Source of the DNA: an uncultured Oscillospiraceae bacterium
GTDB lineage: Bacteria > Bacillota_A > Clostridia > Oscillospirales > Oscillospiraceae
Length of the DNA: 16,515 nucleotides
NCBI GenBank assembly: GCA_947631215.1
Contig: CANRKN010000039.1
Span: 1-16,515 of the forward strand
Direction: 5' to 3'
Below the pieces are notes generated by a model that was not told where the DNA came from, ran no database searches, and saw nothing but the letters and a program-made list of their open reading frames with translations. Every line of letters starts with the position of its first letter. Position 1 is the stretch's first letter. Positions 6,590 through 13,101 of the stretch are shown in pieces. The translations under genes and the position numbers were made by a program.

Positions 6590-7135
6590 ATGCACTACGG
6601 CGAGATCAAAAACTGCGACATCGCCAACGGCGTGGGCGTGCGGGTGACGCTGTTCGTGTCTGGCTGCACCAACCGCTGCCCGGGATGCTTCCAGCCTGAG
6701 ACATGGGACTTTGCCTACGGCCAGCCCTTCACCGCTGAGACGGAGGAAAAGCTCCTGGATATGCTGTCGCCAGGGTACATCGACGGTCTGACGCTCTTAG
6801 GGGGCGACCCCTTCGAGCCGGACAACCAGCGGGCGCTGGTGCCCTTCCTGCGGCGGGTGAAGGAGACATACCCCAAAAAGACCGTATGGGCCTTCACGGG
6901 CTTCGTCTACGAGGACCTGCTGCGGGAGGGCAGCCACCCCCGCTGCGAGGCGACGGACGAGCTGCTGGCCCTTACGGACGTGCTGGTGGACGGGCCCTTT
7001 ATCCTGGCGGAGAAGGATATAAGCCTCCGTTTCCGGGGCTCGGGAAACCAGCGGCTCATTGATATGAACAAGACCCGCGAGGAGGGCCATGTGGTCCTCT
7101 GGGACGACCAAATGTTTCCGGCATCCCGCAGCTAA
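6590..7135 (+). CDS. nrdG: Anaerobic ribonucleotide reductase activating protein, radical SAM
   Basis: A 181-residue radical SAM activase. Cys26, Cys30 and Cys33 form the CxxxCxxC motif (CTNRCPGC) that binds the 4Fe-4S cluster. The cluster cleaves S-adenosylmethionine and creates the glycyl radical on NrdD Gly710. LLGGDP after the cluster loop is the GGE-like SAM-binding segment, and LVDGPF is also typical of NrdG. Its length is normal. The start lies 3 bases after the nrdD stop with no good Shine-Dalgarno sequence, so translation is probably coupled to nrdD, giving fixed stoichiometry. Confidence 0.95.
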   Translation: MHYGEIKNCDIANGVGVRVTLFVSGCTNRCPGCFQPETWDFAYGQPFTAETEEKLLDMLSPGYIDGLTLLGGDPFEPDNQRALVPFLRRVKETYPKKTVWAFTGFVYEDLLREGSHPRCEATDELLALTDVLVDGPFILAEKDISLRFRGSGNQRLIDMNKTREEGHVVLWDDQMFPASRS

Positions 7136-7168
7136 GGCGGGGTGCCGGTTTGATATAGGGGAGAGCAT

Positions 7169-7900
7169 ATGGAAAACTATCTGGAAAAGGAAGAGACCCT
7201 GTATACCAGCAAGCTGGACTACGCAGGGAACCTGAAGCTGGCGGGGCTTTTCGACCTCTTTATGGACCTGGCGGCGGAGCAGGCCGAGCGCATGAACGTG
7301 GGCTATGCCGACATGATGGGCCACCGGGCCTTCTGGCTGGCGGTGCGCACCAGGGTACGCATCCACAAGACCCCGGGCTACGGCGACACCGTGACCGTGA
7401 AGACCTGGCCGGGCAAGCCGGGCATCATCAAGTGCGACCGGTTCTATACCCTGAAACGGGACGGGGAGCTGCTGGCCGAGGGGCGGACCGAGTGGGCGGC
7501 CCAGAACGTGGACACGGGCCGGGTCATGAAGACGTCGGAATTCGGCTATCCCGTGGACATGGAGCCCCTGCCGGAGCGGGTCTGCGAAGGGCTGTTCACG
7601 AGGTTTAAGGAAAAGCCGGAGCCGGCGAACCTTCACACGACCTATACCGTCTGCTCCCGGGACATCGACACGGGCCGGCACATGAACAACGTGGCCTATG
7701 TGCGCATGCTCATGGGCTCCTTTACCGTGGCGGAGCTGGAGAGCATGGACGTCGCCGAGGCGGAGATCAACTATCAGGACGCCTGCCGGGAGGGGGAGGA
7801 GCTGCGCCTCTACCGGCGGCTGGATGAGGAGGGCTGGCACCTTCTCGTGCAAAAGCCCGATGGCGCCGTGGCTGCCCAGATGATCCTGCGCCTGCGCTAA
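7169..7900 (+). CDS. Acyl-ACP thioesterase (FatA/FatB-like, double hotdog)
   Basis: A 243-residue protein with two hotdog halves. The first begins YTSKLDYAGNLKLAGLFDLFMDLA and continues to AFWLAVRTRVRIHKTPGYGD. The second holds the active-site region DIDTGRHMNN (165-174), matching the DxNxHxNN block of bacterial and plant acyl-ACP thioesterases. The enzyme hydrolyses acyl-ACP to free fatty acid and ACP. AGGGGAGA precedes the ATG. It lies 34 bases after nrdG with no terminator between, so it is probably co-transcribed with nrdDG, though no biochemical link is obvious. A terminator closes the unit. The family is clear; chain-length specificity is unknown. Confidence 0.88.
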   Translation: MENYLEKEETLYTSKLDYAGNLKLAGLFDLFMDLAAEQAERMNVGYADMMGHRAFWLAVRTRVRIHKTPGYGDTVTVKTWPGKPGIIKCDRFYTLKRDGELLAEGRTEWAAQNVDTGRVMKTSEFGYPVDMEPLPERVCEGLFTRFKEKPEPANLHTTYTVCSRDIDTGRHMNNVAYVRMLMGSFTVAELESMDVAEAEINYQDACREGEELRLYRRLDEEGWHLLVQKPDGAVAAQMILRLR

Positions 7901-7907
7901 ACAAAGA

Positions 7908-7940
7908 CCGTCAGCGGAACAAACCGCTGACGGCTTTTTT
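7908..7940. terminator. Intrinsic terminator shared by thioesterase and CoaX-like genes
   Basis: A perfect 10-bp stem (CCGTCAGCGG 7908-7917 with 7924-7933), loop AACAAA, then CTTTTTT. The T-run overlaps the stop codon of the convergent minus-strand gene (7939-7941). Read on the minus strand it is followed by TCTTTGTTT, so it may act in both directions. Confidence 0.92.
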
Positions 7941-8712
7941 ATCGCTTCTGGTTCTTCTTCCATATGAGCCACAGCCCCCGGGGGATCAGGTCCTTGTCAA
8001 GGTGAATGTCCTTCCGGCGGCAGTGTGGGATGACGGCGGGGGCCCACACCCCGGTGGCCACCACCGCGGCGGGCGTTCCCAGTTCCTCCTCCATGCCCTG
8101 CAACAGGCCGTCCAGCATGGCGGCGGCGCCGTAGATGATGCCCGAGCGCATGGACTCGTCCGTGTTCTTGCAGATGATATGGCCCGGGGCCTGAGGCACC
8201 ACGTTGTGCAGAAGGGAGGCCCGGCTGGTGAGGGCGGCGGTGGAGACCATGATGCCCGGGGCGATGACGCCGCCGATATACCGGCCGTCGGCGTCGGTGA
8301 CGCCCATGCCGATGGCGGTGTCCATATCTACGGTGATCACCGGCAGGGGATATGCGTCCTGGGCCGCCACGGCGGCGGCCACAAAGTCGCTGCCCAGCTC
8401 CGAGGGGTCGTCCAGGCGGATATTGAGCCCGGTCTTCACCCCGGGGCCTACCACCATGGGAGAGGTTCCCGTGAGAAGCTCCAGGGCCTGGCGCAGGGTG
8501 AGGGTGAGCTCCGGCACCACGGAGGACAGAATGCACCCGTCCCAGCTGTCCCGGGCCGCGCCGTGCTGCTCCAAAATGAGGCCCATGAGGGCGGCGTATT
8601 CGTCCGCCGTGCGGGTCTTCACCGTGGCCATGCCGCAGGAGAAGGCCACGGAGCCGTCCTTCACGCCCGCCAGGGTGATGCGGGAGTTGGATAAGTCCAC
8701 AGTCAAAAGCAT
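7939..8712 (-). CDS. coaX: Type III pantothenate kinase (CoaX) family protein with degenerate motifs
   Basis: A 257-residue ASKHA-fold protein. Its overall match to CoaX is clear through the GPGVKTGLNIRL, GGVIAPGI, SRAS and SGIIYG segments. CoaX phosphorylates pantothenate in the first step of CoA synthesis. Several signature residues differ: DxGNT is DLSNS (6-10), GxDR is GSDF (107-110, catalytic Asp109 kept, Arg lost), DxGTAT is DMDTAIG (129-135), and ATGG is ATGV (219-222). Kinase activity is therefore doubtful, and it may be a regulatory or neofunctionalised paralogue. The start is the ATG at 8712, with AGGAAG 8 bases upstream; a GTG at 8721 has no room for a ribosome binding site. It follows the flippase gene by 45 bases, probably in one transcript; TTGACA at 8763-8758 could be a separate -35. 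Confidence 0.82.
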   Translation of the reverse strand: MLLTVDLSNSRITLAGVKDGSVAFSCGMATVKTRTADEYAALMGLILEQHGAARDSWDGCILSSVVPELTLTLRQALELLTGTSPMVVGPGVKTGLNIRLDDPSELGSDFVAAAVAAQDAYPLPVITVDMDTAIGMGVTDADGRYIGGVIAPGIMVSTAALTSRASLLHNVVPQAPGHIICKNTDESMRSGIIYGAAAMLDGLLQGMEEELGTPAAVVATGVWAPAVIPHCRRKDIHLDKDLIPRGLWLIWKKNQKR

Positions 8713-8757
8713 TTTGATCACTTCCTGACCACAGCTTATCAGATACCGCCACCGATG

Positions 8758-10254
8758 TCAAAGGATAGTTGTATGCTTTCGCATCATGAGGCAGTATAGC
8801 CCCAGCCCCGCTGTCATGGAGAGGACCAGCGCTGGGGCGCTCGACCCCGCGCCGGTGTACGCCCCCAGCAGCCGGGCGGCCAGACCGCAGAGGGCGGCGC
8901 AGAGGCCCGCCCGGCCAAGGGCCCGCCAGGGCAGACGCACGCAGGAGACACGCCGGAGCCGCCACAGGCTCAGGGCGAAGTTGAATATTTCCGTAAAACA
9001 GATGACGAAGATATAGGCCCCCAGGCCCCACCGGGGCAGCATCAGCCACACCATGAGAGCAGACAGACCCACGTCCGCGATGTTCACGTACATGCAGAAC
9101 ATCATCTCGCCCAGCCCTTTGAGGCACCCGTCCGTGGCGGTGTCCATGTACATCACCGGCACGATGAGGGCAAAGAGCTGGATATACCGCCCGGCCTCCG
9201 CCGAATCGTAGAGTGCCAGGCCCAGACTGTCCCCCAGCCCCAGGAGCAGGGCGGCGGTGACGGCGCTGAAGAGAAAGCTCTTGTAGAGCACGTCCTCCGT
9301 CACGGCCCGGATGCTGTCTTGCTTCCCTTGTATCTGCTTTTCCGTGAGCTTAGGCACGATGAGCTCCGCGATGGCCAGCATGAGGCAGGAGGGGAAGAGC
9401 ACCACGGGAAGGGCCATGCCCTGTATGACGCCGTACCCCGCGAGGGCGCTCTCGGCGTTGAGGCCGGAGGCCCGCAGGCCCCGGGGCACAAGCAGGTGCT
9501 GCAATGTGGAAAGACCGCTCCTCGCGTAGGAGGCTGCCGCCAGAGGCAGGGCGATGCGCAGCATCCGGCCCGTCATGCCATGAAGGGCGGGGGCATTGCC
9601 CCGCACGATGCCGTGCCGCCGCCGGTCGAAGGCGTAGGCCAGGCCCAGGGCGGCGACGCCGCATATCTCCCCGATGAGGCTGCCGCCGGTGATGACCGCC
9701 GCGGCGTACTCGAGATTCCCCGCCGGGATCATCACCAGCATGGCGGCGGTGACGGCAATGGTGACAAGCTGCTGACTCACGGACACGGCCACGCTCTTCC
9801 ACACCCGCCCCACGGCGGTGAAGTAGCCGTGCATGACGGAGTCCAGGCCGGTGAGGGGCATGGTCAGCGACAGGAGCATCAGCGGCCGCACCGTGCGGGC
9901 GTCCTCCAGCCAGAGAAAGCCCATGGGCTGGGCCAATATCATGAGGATGAGCCCGGCGGCGAGGCCGAAGCCCAGCCCGTAGAGCATGCAGGCGCCCAGC
10001 GCCTGGGCCGCCCCGTGGGGCCGCTCCAGGCCGTTTTCCTCCGATACCAGCCTCGTCACGGCGTAGCGGCTGCCGCTCATGGCCACCGTCACGGCCAGGG
10101 CGTTCACACTCATGACGAGCTGGAATAGCCCGATGCCCGCCTCGCCGATGCGGCTCACCAGCCACACCTGCCACACCATGCCCACGAACCGCATGGCGAG
10201 GCCCGAGCCGGTGAGCAATGCGGTGTTGAACGCAAGCTTTCTGTCCCGCAGCAA
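8758..10254 (-). CDS. SpoVB/MATE-like polysaccharide flippase (MOP superfamily)
   Basis: A 498-residue protein of the MOP flippase superfamily with about 12-14 hydrophobic segments. The N-terminal block (TGSGLAMRFVGMVWQVWLVSRIGEAGIGLFQLVMS in outline) is typical of SpoVB-like oligosaccharide/lipid-linked precursor flippases of spore-forming Firmicutes. Further support comes from YGVIQGMALPVVLFPSCL and the MDTATDGCLKGLGEM segment in the second half. The likely role is moving an undecaprenyl-linked glycan or similar lipid across the membrane, perhaps during cortex formation; sporulation use is inference. Start: a TTG at 10254 preceded by GGGGAGGAG with a 5-base gap, and no in-frame ATG fits better. 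Spo0A or sigma-E type sites were not recognised. The CoaX-like gene follows. Confidence 0.82.
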   Translation of the reverse strand: MLRDRKLAFNTALLTGSGLAMRFVGMVWQVWLVSRIGEAGIGLFQLVMSVNALAVTVAMSGSRYAVTRLVSEENGLERPHGAAQALGACMLYGLGFGLAAGLILMILAQPMGFLWLEDARTVRPLMLLSLTMPLTGLDSVMHGYFTAVGRVWKSVAVSVSQQLVTIAVTAAMLVMIPAGNLEYAAAVITGGSLIGEICGVAALGLAYAFDRRRHGIVRGNAPALHGMTGRMLRIALPLAAASYARSGLSTLQHLLVPRGLRASGLNAESALAGYGVIQGMALPVVLFPSCLMLAIAELIVPKLTEKQIQGKQDSIRAVTEDVLYKSFLFSAVTAALLLGLGDSLGLALYDSAEAGRYIQLFALIVPVMYMDTATDGCLKGLGEMMFCMYVNIADVGLSALMVWLMLPRWGLGAYIFVICFTEIFNFALSLWRLRRVSCVRLPWRALGRAGLCAALCGLAARLLGAYTGAGSSAPALVLSMTAGLGLYCLMMRKHTTIL

Positions 10255-10274
10255 TAAAACTCCTCCCCGCGCCC

Positions 10275-10303
10275 TTGCGTAAGATGTCCCAAACGGGTAT
10301 AAT
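10275..10303 (+). promoter_or_regulatory. ispD promoter
   Basis: TTGCGT (10275-10280), a 17-bp spacer and a perfect TATAAT (10298-10303). The -10 lies between the two arms of an inverted repeat (10285-10291 and 10312-10318). Confidence 0.75.
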
Positions 10304-10318
10304 CACTTATATGGGACA
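10285..10318. repeat. Inverted repeat TGTCCCA-N20-TGGGACA over divergent promoter region
   Basis: Perfect 7-bp arms at 10285-10291 and 10312-10318 flank the ispD -10 box. They sit between the divergent flippase and ispD genes, where a repressor site would be expected. The binding protein is unknown. Confidence 0.5.
10297..10305 (-). promoter_or_regulatory. Possible extended -10 for the flippase gene
   Basis: The minus strand reads TGATTATAC, an extended -10 without a clear -35. It overlaps the ispD -10 on the other strand, so the two promoters would compete. Weak call. Confidence 0.35.
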
Positions 10319-10330
10319 AATCAGGGGGAT

Positions 10331-10348
10331 ATGTTGCTCTTGCCATGA
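10331..10348 (+). CDS. Possible leader minicistron upstream of ispD
   Basis: ATG TTG CTC TTG CCA TGA encodes MLLLP. It is preceded by AGGGGG with only a 2-base gap, and its stop overlaps the ispD ATG as ATGA. It could deliver ribosomes to ispD, which lacks its own Shine-Dalgarno sequence. It could equally be chance. Confidence 0.25.
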   Translation: MLLLP

Positions 10349-11067
10349 GAAGACCGTCGGAACAACTGAAAAACGCGCGGCTGCCTTACGCCGCCGCTGT
10401 TATCGTGGCGGCGGGCTCCGCCCGGCGCTTCGGCGCGGACAAGCTGATGGCGGACCTGGACGGCGTGCCGGTGCTGATGCGCGCTGTCCTGGCCTTTGAG
10501 AGGGCAGAGGCGGTGCGGGCCATCGTCATCGCCGCCCGGGCGGATATGACAGACGAGGTCAAAAGCCTCTGCGCCCGGTACGGCGTATCCAAGCTGACAG
10601 CCGTGGTGCCGGGAGGTGAGACAAGGGCCAGGTCCTGCCTCGCCGGGGTGATGGCCGTGCCGCCTGAGGCGGAGCTCGTCGCCATCCACGACGGGGCCCG
10701 GCCCCTGGTGACGGAGAAGGTCATATTGGACGCTCTATGGACCGCGTACCGCCACACGGCGGCCCTGCCCGCCGTGCCCGTCCGGGACACCATCAAGGAG
10801 GCCGCGGATGGGGCGGTGACGGCCACGCCGGACCGCTCCCGCCTCTGGGCGGCCCAGACGCCCCAGTGCTTCCAGGCGGACCTGATCCGCGCAGCCCTCA
10901 CCGACGCGGCGGAAAACGCACCGGACATCACCGACGACTGCCTGGCCGTGGAGCGCATCGGGGGGAAGATATACCTCTCCCCGGGCAGCGAGGAGAACAT
11001 CAAGATTACCACGCCCCTGGACCTTACCCTGGCCCGGGCGCTGCTGGCGGAGAGGAGCGGGTCATGA
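10345..11067 (+). CDS. ispD: 2-C-methyl-D-erythritol 4-phosphate cytidylyltransferase
   Basis: A 240-residue nucleotidyltransferase that joins CTP and MEP in the non-mevalonate isoprenoid pathway. It has the nucleotide loop AAGSARRFG (22-30) with Lys33, GGETR (90-94), HDGARP (115-120), DTIK (148-151), QTPQ (171-174), and a C-terminal DDC...[11 protein letters not shown] block that carries the MEP-binding Lys. The ATG at 10345 has no good ribosome binding site (GGGGG lies 16 bases away). A six-codon frame starting at 10331 ends in TGA overlapping this ATG, so re-initiation is possible. The stop overlaps the ispF start (ATGA), giving a two-gene MEP unit. Confidence 0.94.
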   Translation: MRRPSEQLKNARLPYAAAVIVAAGSARRFGADKLMADLDGVPVLMRAVLAFERAEAVRAIVIAARADMTDEVKSLCARYGVSKLTAVVPGGETRARSCLAGVMAVPPEAELVAIHDGARPLVTEKVILDALWTAYRHTAALPAVPVRDTIKEAADGAVTATPDRSRLWAAQTPQCFQADLIRAALTDAAENAPDITDDCLAVERIGGKIYLSPGSEENIKITTPLDLTLARALLAERSGS

Positions 11068-11543
11068 ATATGCGCATAGGTCACGGGTATGACGCCCACC
11101 GCCTTGTGGAGGGGCGTAAACTCATTCTGGGCGGGGTGGAGATACCCTATGAGCGCGGCCTTCTGGGCCACTCGGACGCGGATGTACTCCTGCACGCCCT
11201 GGCGGACGCCATATTGGGCGCGGCGGCATTGGGGGATATCGGCAAGCTCTTCCCCGACAATGACCCCGCCACCGAGGGCATCGACAGCCGCATCATCCTC
11301 CGGGCGGCGGTGAAGGCGGCGGCGGACGCGGGCTATGCCATCGGCAACTGCGACGTGACCGTCATCGCCCAGCGGCCCAAGCTGGCGCCCTATATAGAGG
11401 CCATGCGGCAAAACATCGCAGAGGACCTCGCCGTAGACGTCTCCTGCGTCAGCGTGAAGGCCACCACCGAGGAGAAGATGGGCTTCACTGGCGCCGGGGA
11501 GGGAATCAGCTGCCACGCAGTGGCGCTGCTCTACGCCCGTTAA
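11064..11543 (+). CDS. ispF: 2-C-methyl-D-erythritol 2,4-cyclodiphosphate synthase
   Basis: A 159-residue enzyme of normal length that cyclises CDP-ME 2-phosphate to MEcPP with loss of CMP. The metal ligands are Asp10 and His12 (GYDAH) and His44 (DVLLHAL), matching E. coli Asp8, His10 and His42. The flexible-loop motif [18 protein letters not shown] and the C-terminal [15 protein letters not shown] are complete. Its ATG overlaps the ispD stop as ATGA and has AGAGGAG upstream. IspD and IspF are fused in some bacteria; here they are separate but overlapping. IspE, the intervening step, is not in the window. Confidence 0.96.
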   Translation: MNMRIGHGYDAHRLVEGRKLILGGVEIPYERGLLGHSDADVLLHALADAILGAAALGDIGKLFPDNDPATEGIDSRIILRAAVKAAADAGYAIGNCDVTVIAQRPKLAPYIEAMRQNIAEDLAVDVSCVSVKATTEEKMGFTGAGEGISCHAVALLYAR

Positions 11544-11555
11544 ACAAAATAAGTC

Positions 11556-11599
11556 CCTCCCGCATAAGATGTGCTGTGACTTATGCGGGAGGTCTTTTT
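11556..11599 (+). terminator. Intrinsic terminator of ispDF whose 3' arm contains the next gene's ribosome binding site
   Basis: A perfect 13-bp stem (CCTCCCGCATAAG 11556-11568 with 11580-11592), an 11-base loop, then TCTTTTT (11593-11599). The T-run ends directly at the ATG of the DUF3343 gene. The 3' arm ends in GGGAGG, which is the only Shine-Dalgarno sequence for that gene. Confidence 0.88.
11587..11592 (+). promoter_or_regulatory. Ribosome binding site of DUF3343 inside the terminator stem
   Basis: GGGAGG, 7 bases before the ATG at 11600, is an ideal site. When the hairpin forms it is fully paired, so any transcript that escapes the terminator would have this site hidden unless the stem opens. 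Confidence 0.7.
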
Positions 11600-11848
11600 A
11601 TGCACTATCTACTTTCATTCCGAAGCCTGACCTACGCCCAGCGGGCGGCCCGGGTCCTGGAGCGGGCGGGCATCACGGGAACGGTCTCCCGCGTGCCCAA
11701 GGCCGCCTCCGCCAAGGGCTGCGCCTACTGCGTCATCGTGGCGGCCCGGCATAAGGAGCGGGCCCTGGCCATCCTCACCGGCGCCGGCATCCAACCGGAG
11801 CGGGTGCTGCTGCGCCATCCCGACGGGACGCTGGAGGCGGAGGCATGA
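11600..11848 (+). CDS. DUF3343 (putative Se/S carrier-like) small protein
   Basis: An 82-residue protein of the DUF3343 type, a family described as putative selenium/sulfur carriers. The N-terminus MHYLLSFRSLTYAQRAARVLE is followed by a short beta segment. A KGCAYC motif gives Cys41 and Cys44, which could carry a persulfide or selenide. The frame is open upstream to a GTG at 11576, but that lies in the terminator loop; the ATG at 11600 has GGGAGG at ideal spacing and gives the usual length. Its stop overlaps the next start (ATGA), so it is translated together with the desulfurase-like enzyme, its likely partner. No promoter was seen between 11544 and 11600, so expression may depend on readthrough. 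Confidence 0.82.
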   Translation: MHYLLSFRSLTYAQRAARVLERAGITGTVSRVPKAASAKGCAYCVIVAARHKERALAILTGAGIQPERVLLRHPDGTLEAEA

Positions 11849-12963
11849 TCTATCTCGACTGCGCAGCTACCTCCTTTCAAAAGCCCGCCGCGGTGCGCTA
11901 CGCCGTGTCCCGGGCCATGGAGACCCTGTCCAGCCCCGGCCGGGGCGGATATGAAAGCGCCATGGCGGCGGCGGAGGTGCTCCTGGACTGCCGCCTGGCC
12001 CTGGCGGACCTCTTTTGCGTCAGGGACCCGGAGCGGGTGGTGTTCACCTCCAGCGCCACCCATGGGCTGAACATCGCCATCGGCAGCCTCGCGGGCCCCG
12101 GGGATAAAGTGGTCATCTCCGGCTACGAGCACAACGCTGTGTGGCGGACCCTGCGAGGCATAGGTGCGGATGTGCAAATAGCGGCCTCGCCGCTGTTTGA
12201 GCCAGACGCTGCCGTGGAAGCCTTCCGCAGGCTCCTGCCGGGGGCGAAGGCCGCGGTGTGCACCCAGGTGTCCAACGTGTTCGGCTATATCCTGCCCGTC
12301 AAAGAGATGGCCGCCTCGTGCCGGGAGATGGGCGTGCCCCTCATCGTGGACGCCTCCCAGGGGGCGGGGACGGTGGGCCTGGACTTTGACGGCCTGGGCT
12401 GTGCCTTCGCCGCCATGCCGGGCCATAAGGGCCTGCTGGGCCCCCAGGGGACCGGGGTGCTCCTGTGCAAAGACGAACGTGTGCGGCCGCTGCTCTTCGG
12501 CGGCACCGGCTCTATGAGCGCGGAGGCGGCCATGCCGGCGTTCCTGCCGGATAGGCTGGAGCCGGGGACCCACAACGTGCCGGGCATAGCCGGGCTTTTG
12601 GAGGGGGTCAAGTGGCTGCGTCGGAAGACGCCCGCCGCGCTCTTGGCCCACGAGCGGGAGCTGTTGGCTGTATTCTCCGGCGCTTTGGCGGAGGATGAAC
12701 GGATACGGCAGTTTCGTTCTCCTGACTTGGCGTATCAGGCCGGTGTCCTGTCGGTGCAGATAGGAGAAACGGACTGTGAGGAGGCGGCGGAAGAGCTGGC
12801 CCAGCGGGGCATAGCCGTGCGGGCGGGGCTCCACTGCGCGCCCCTGGCCCATGAGACGGCGGGGACCCTGGACCGGGGGACGGTGCGCTTCAGCTTCTCG
12901 CCCTTCAATACGATGGGGGAGGTCCTGACAGCGGCAGATGCTGTGAGGGCGATACAGCGGTGA
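11845..12963 (+). CDS. Class V aminotransferase, cysteine desulfurase-like
   Basis: A 372-residue PLP enzyme of the SufS/CsdA-like branch. It begins IYLDCAATSFQKPAAV and has SSATHGLNIAI (cofactor phosphate loop) and VDASQGAG (PLP-ring Asp). Schiff-base Lys195 is in MPGHKGLLGPQGTG, and the catalytic Cys331 is in RAGLHCAPLAH. Cysteine desulfurases release sulfur from cysteine as an enzyme persulfide, and related ones act on selenocysteine. It is closest in style to the cysteine desulfurase family often encoded away from isc/suf scaffolds, and no iscU or sufBCD gene lies nearby. It overlaps the DUF3343 gene by 4 bases, which suggests that DUF3343 accepts the S or Se. A terminator-like hairpin follows. 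Confidence 0.9.
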   Translation: MIYLDCAATSFQKPAAVRYAVSRAMETLSSPGRGGYESAMAAAEVLLDCRLALADLFCVRDPERVVFTSSATHGLNIAIGSLAGPGDKVVISGYEHNAVWRTLRGIGADVQIAASPLFEPDAAVEAFRRLLPGAKAAVCTQVSNVFGYILPVKEMAASCREMGVPLIVDASQGAGTVGLDFDGLGCAFAAMPGHKGLLGPQGTGVLLCKDERVRPLLFGGTGSMSAEAAMPAFLPDRLEPGTHNVPGIAGLLEGVKWLRRKTPAALLAHERELLAVFSGALAEDERIRQFRSPDLAYQAGVLSVQIGETDCEEAAEELAQRGIAVRAGLHCAPLAHETAGTLDRGTVRFSFSPFNTMGEVLTAADAVRAIQR

Positions 12964-12970
12964 CTTACGG

Positions 12971-12992
12971 GCGGCGGGCTTCGGTCCGCCGC
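12971..12992 (+). terminator. GC-rich UUCG hairpin after the desulfurase gene, no U-run
   Basis: GCGGCGG (12971-12977) pairs with CCGCCGC (12986-12992). The helix continues by a G-U and a C-G pair to a cUUCGg tetraloop. TAAAATG follows instead of a T-run, so it is a weak terminator at best. Confidence 0.45.
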
Positions 12993-13011
12993 TAAAATGC
13001 AGTAAATTATG

Positions 13012-13040
13012 TTGCCAACGGAGCCAATTTGCGCTATAAT
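13012..13040 (+). promoter_or_regulatory. cdaA operon promoter
   Basis: TTGCCA (13012-13017), a 17-bp spacer and a perfect TATAAT (13035-13040), giving a leader of about 50 bases before cdaA. Confidence 0.85.
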
Positions 13041-13080
13041 ACAAAGTTGACGTAGAGTGTTCACCAACACGATATAGATC

Positions 13081-13101
13081 ATGAATGGTACGGACCTATG
13101 A
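13081..13101 (+). CDS. Possible leader minicistron upstream of cdaA
   Basis: ATG AAT GGT ACG GAC CTA TGA encodes MNGTDL, and its stop overlaps the cdaA ATG as ATGA. No Shine-Dalgarno sequence is seen before it. The layout repeats that at ispD, and cdaA also lacks a good site of its own. Confidence 0.22.
   Translation: MNGTDL

Noticed and set aside
4121..6595. An 824-codon open frame on the minus strand opposite nrdD
   Set aside because: It is rich in His, Val, Ala and Gly with no recognisable domain and is fully antisense to an unmistakable nrdD. It is an artefact of GC-biased third positions.
6797..7972. A 391-codon minus-strand frame opposite nrdG and the thioesterase
   Set aside because: It crosses two well-supported genes and a terminator and has no recognisable motif.
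11725..13044. A 439-codon minus-strand frame opposite the desulfurase-like gene
   Set aside because: No domain recognised, no ribosome binding site; it would span the cdaA promoter region on the wrong strand.
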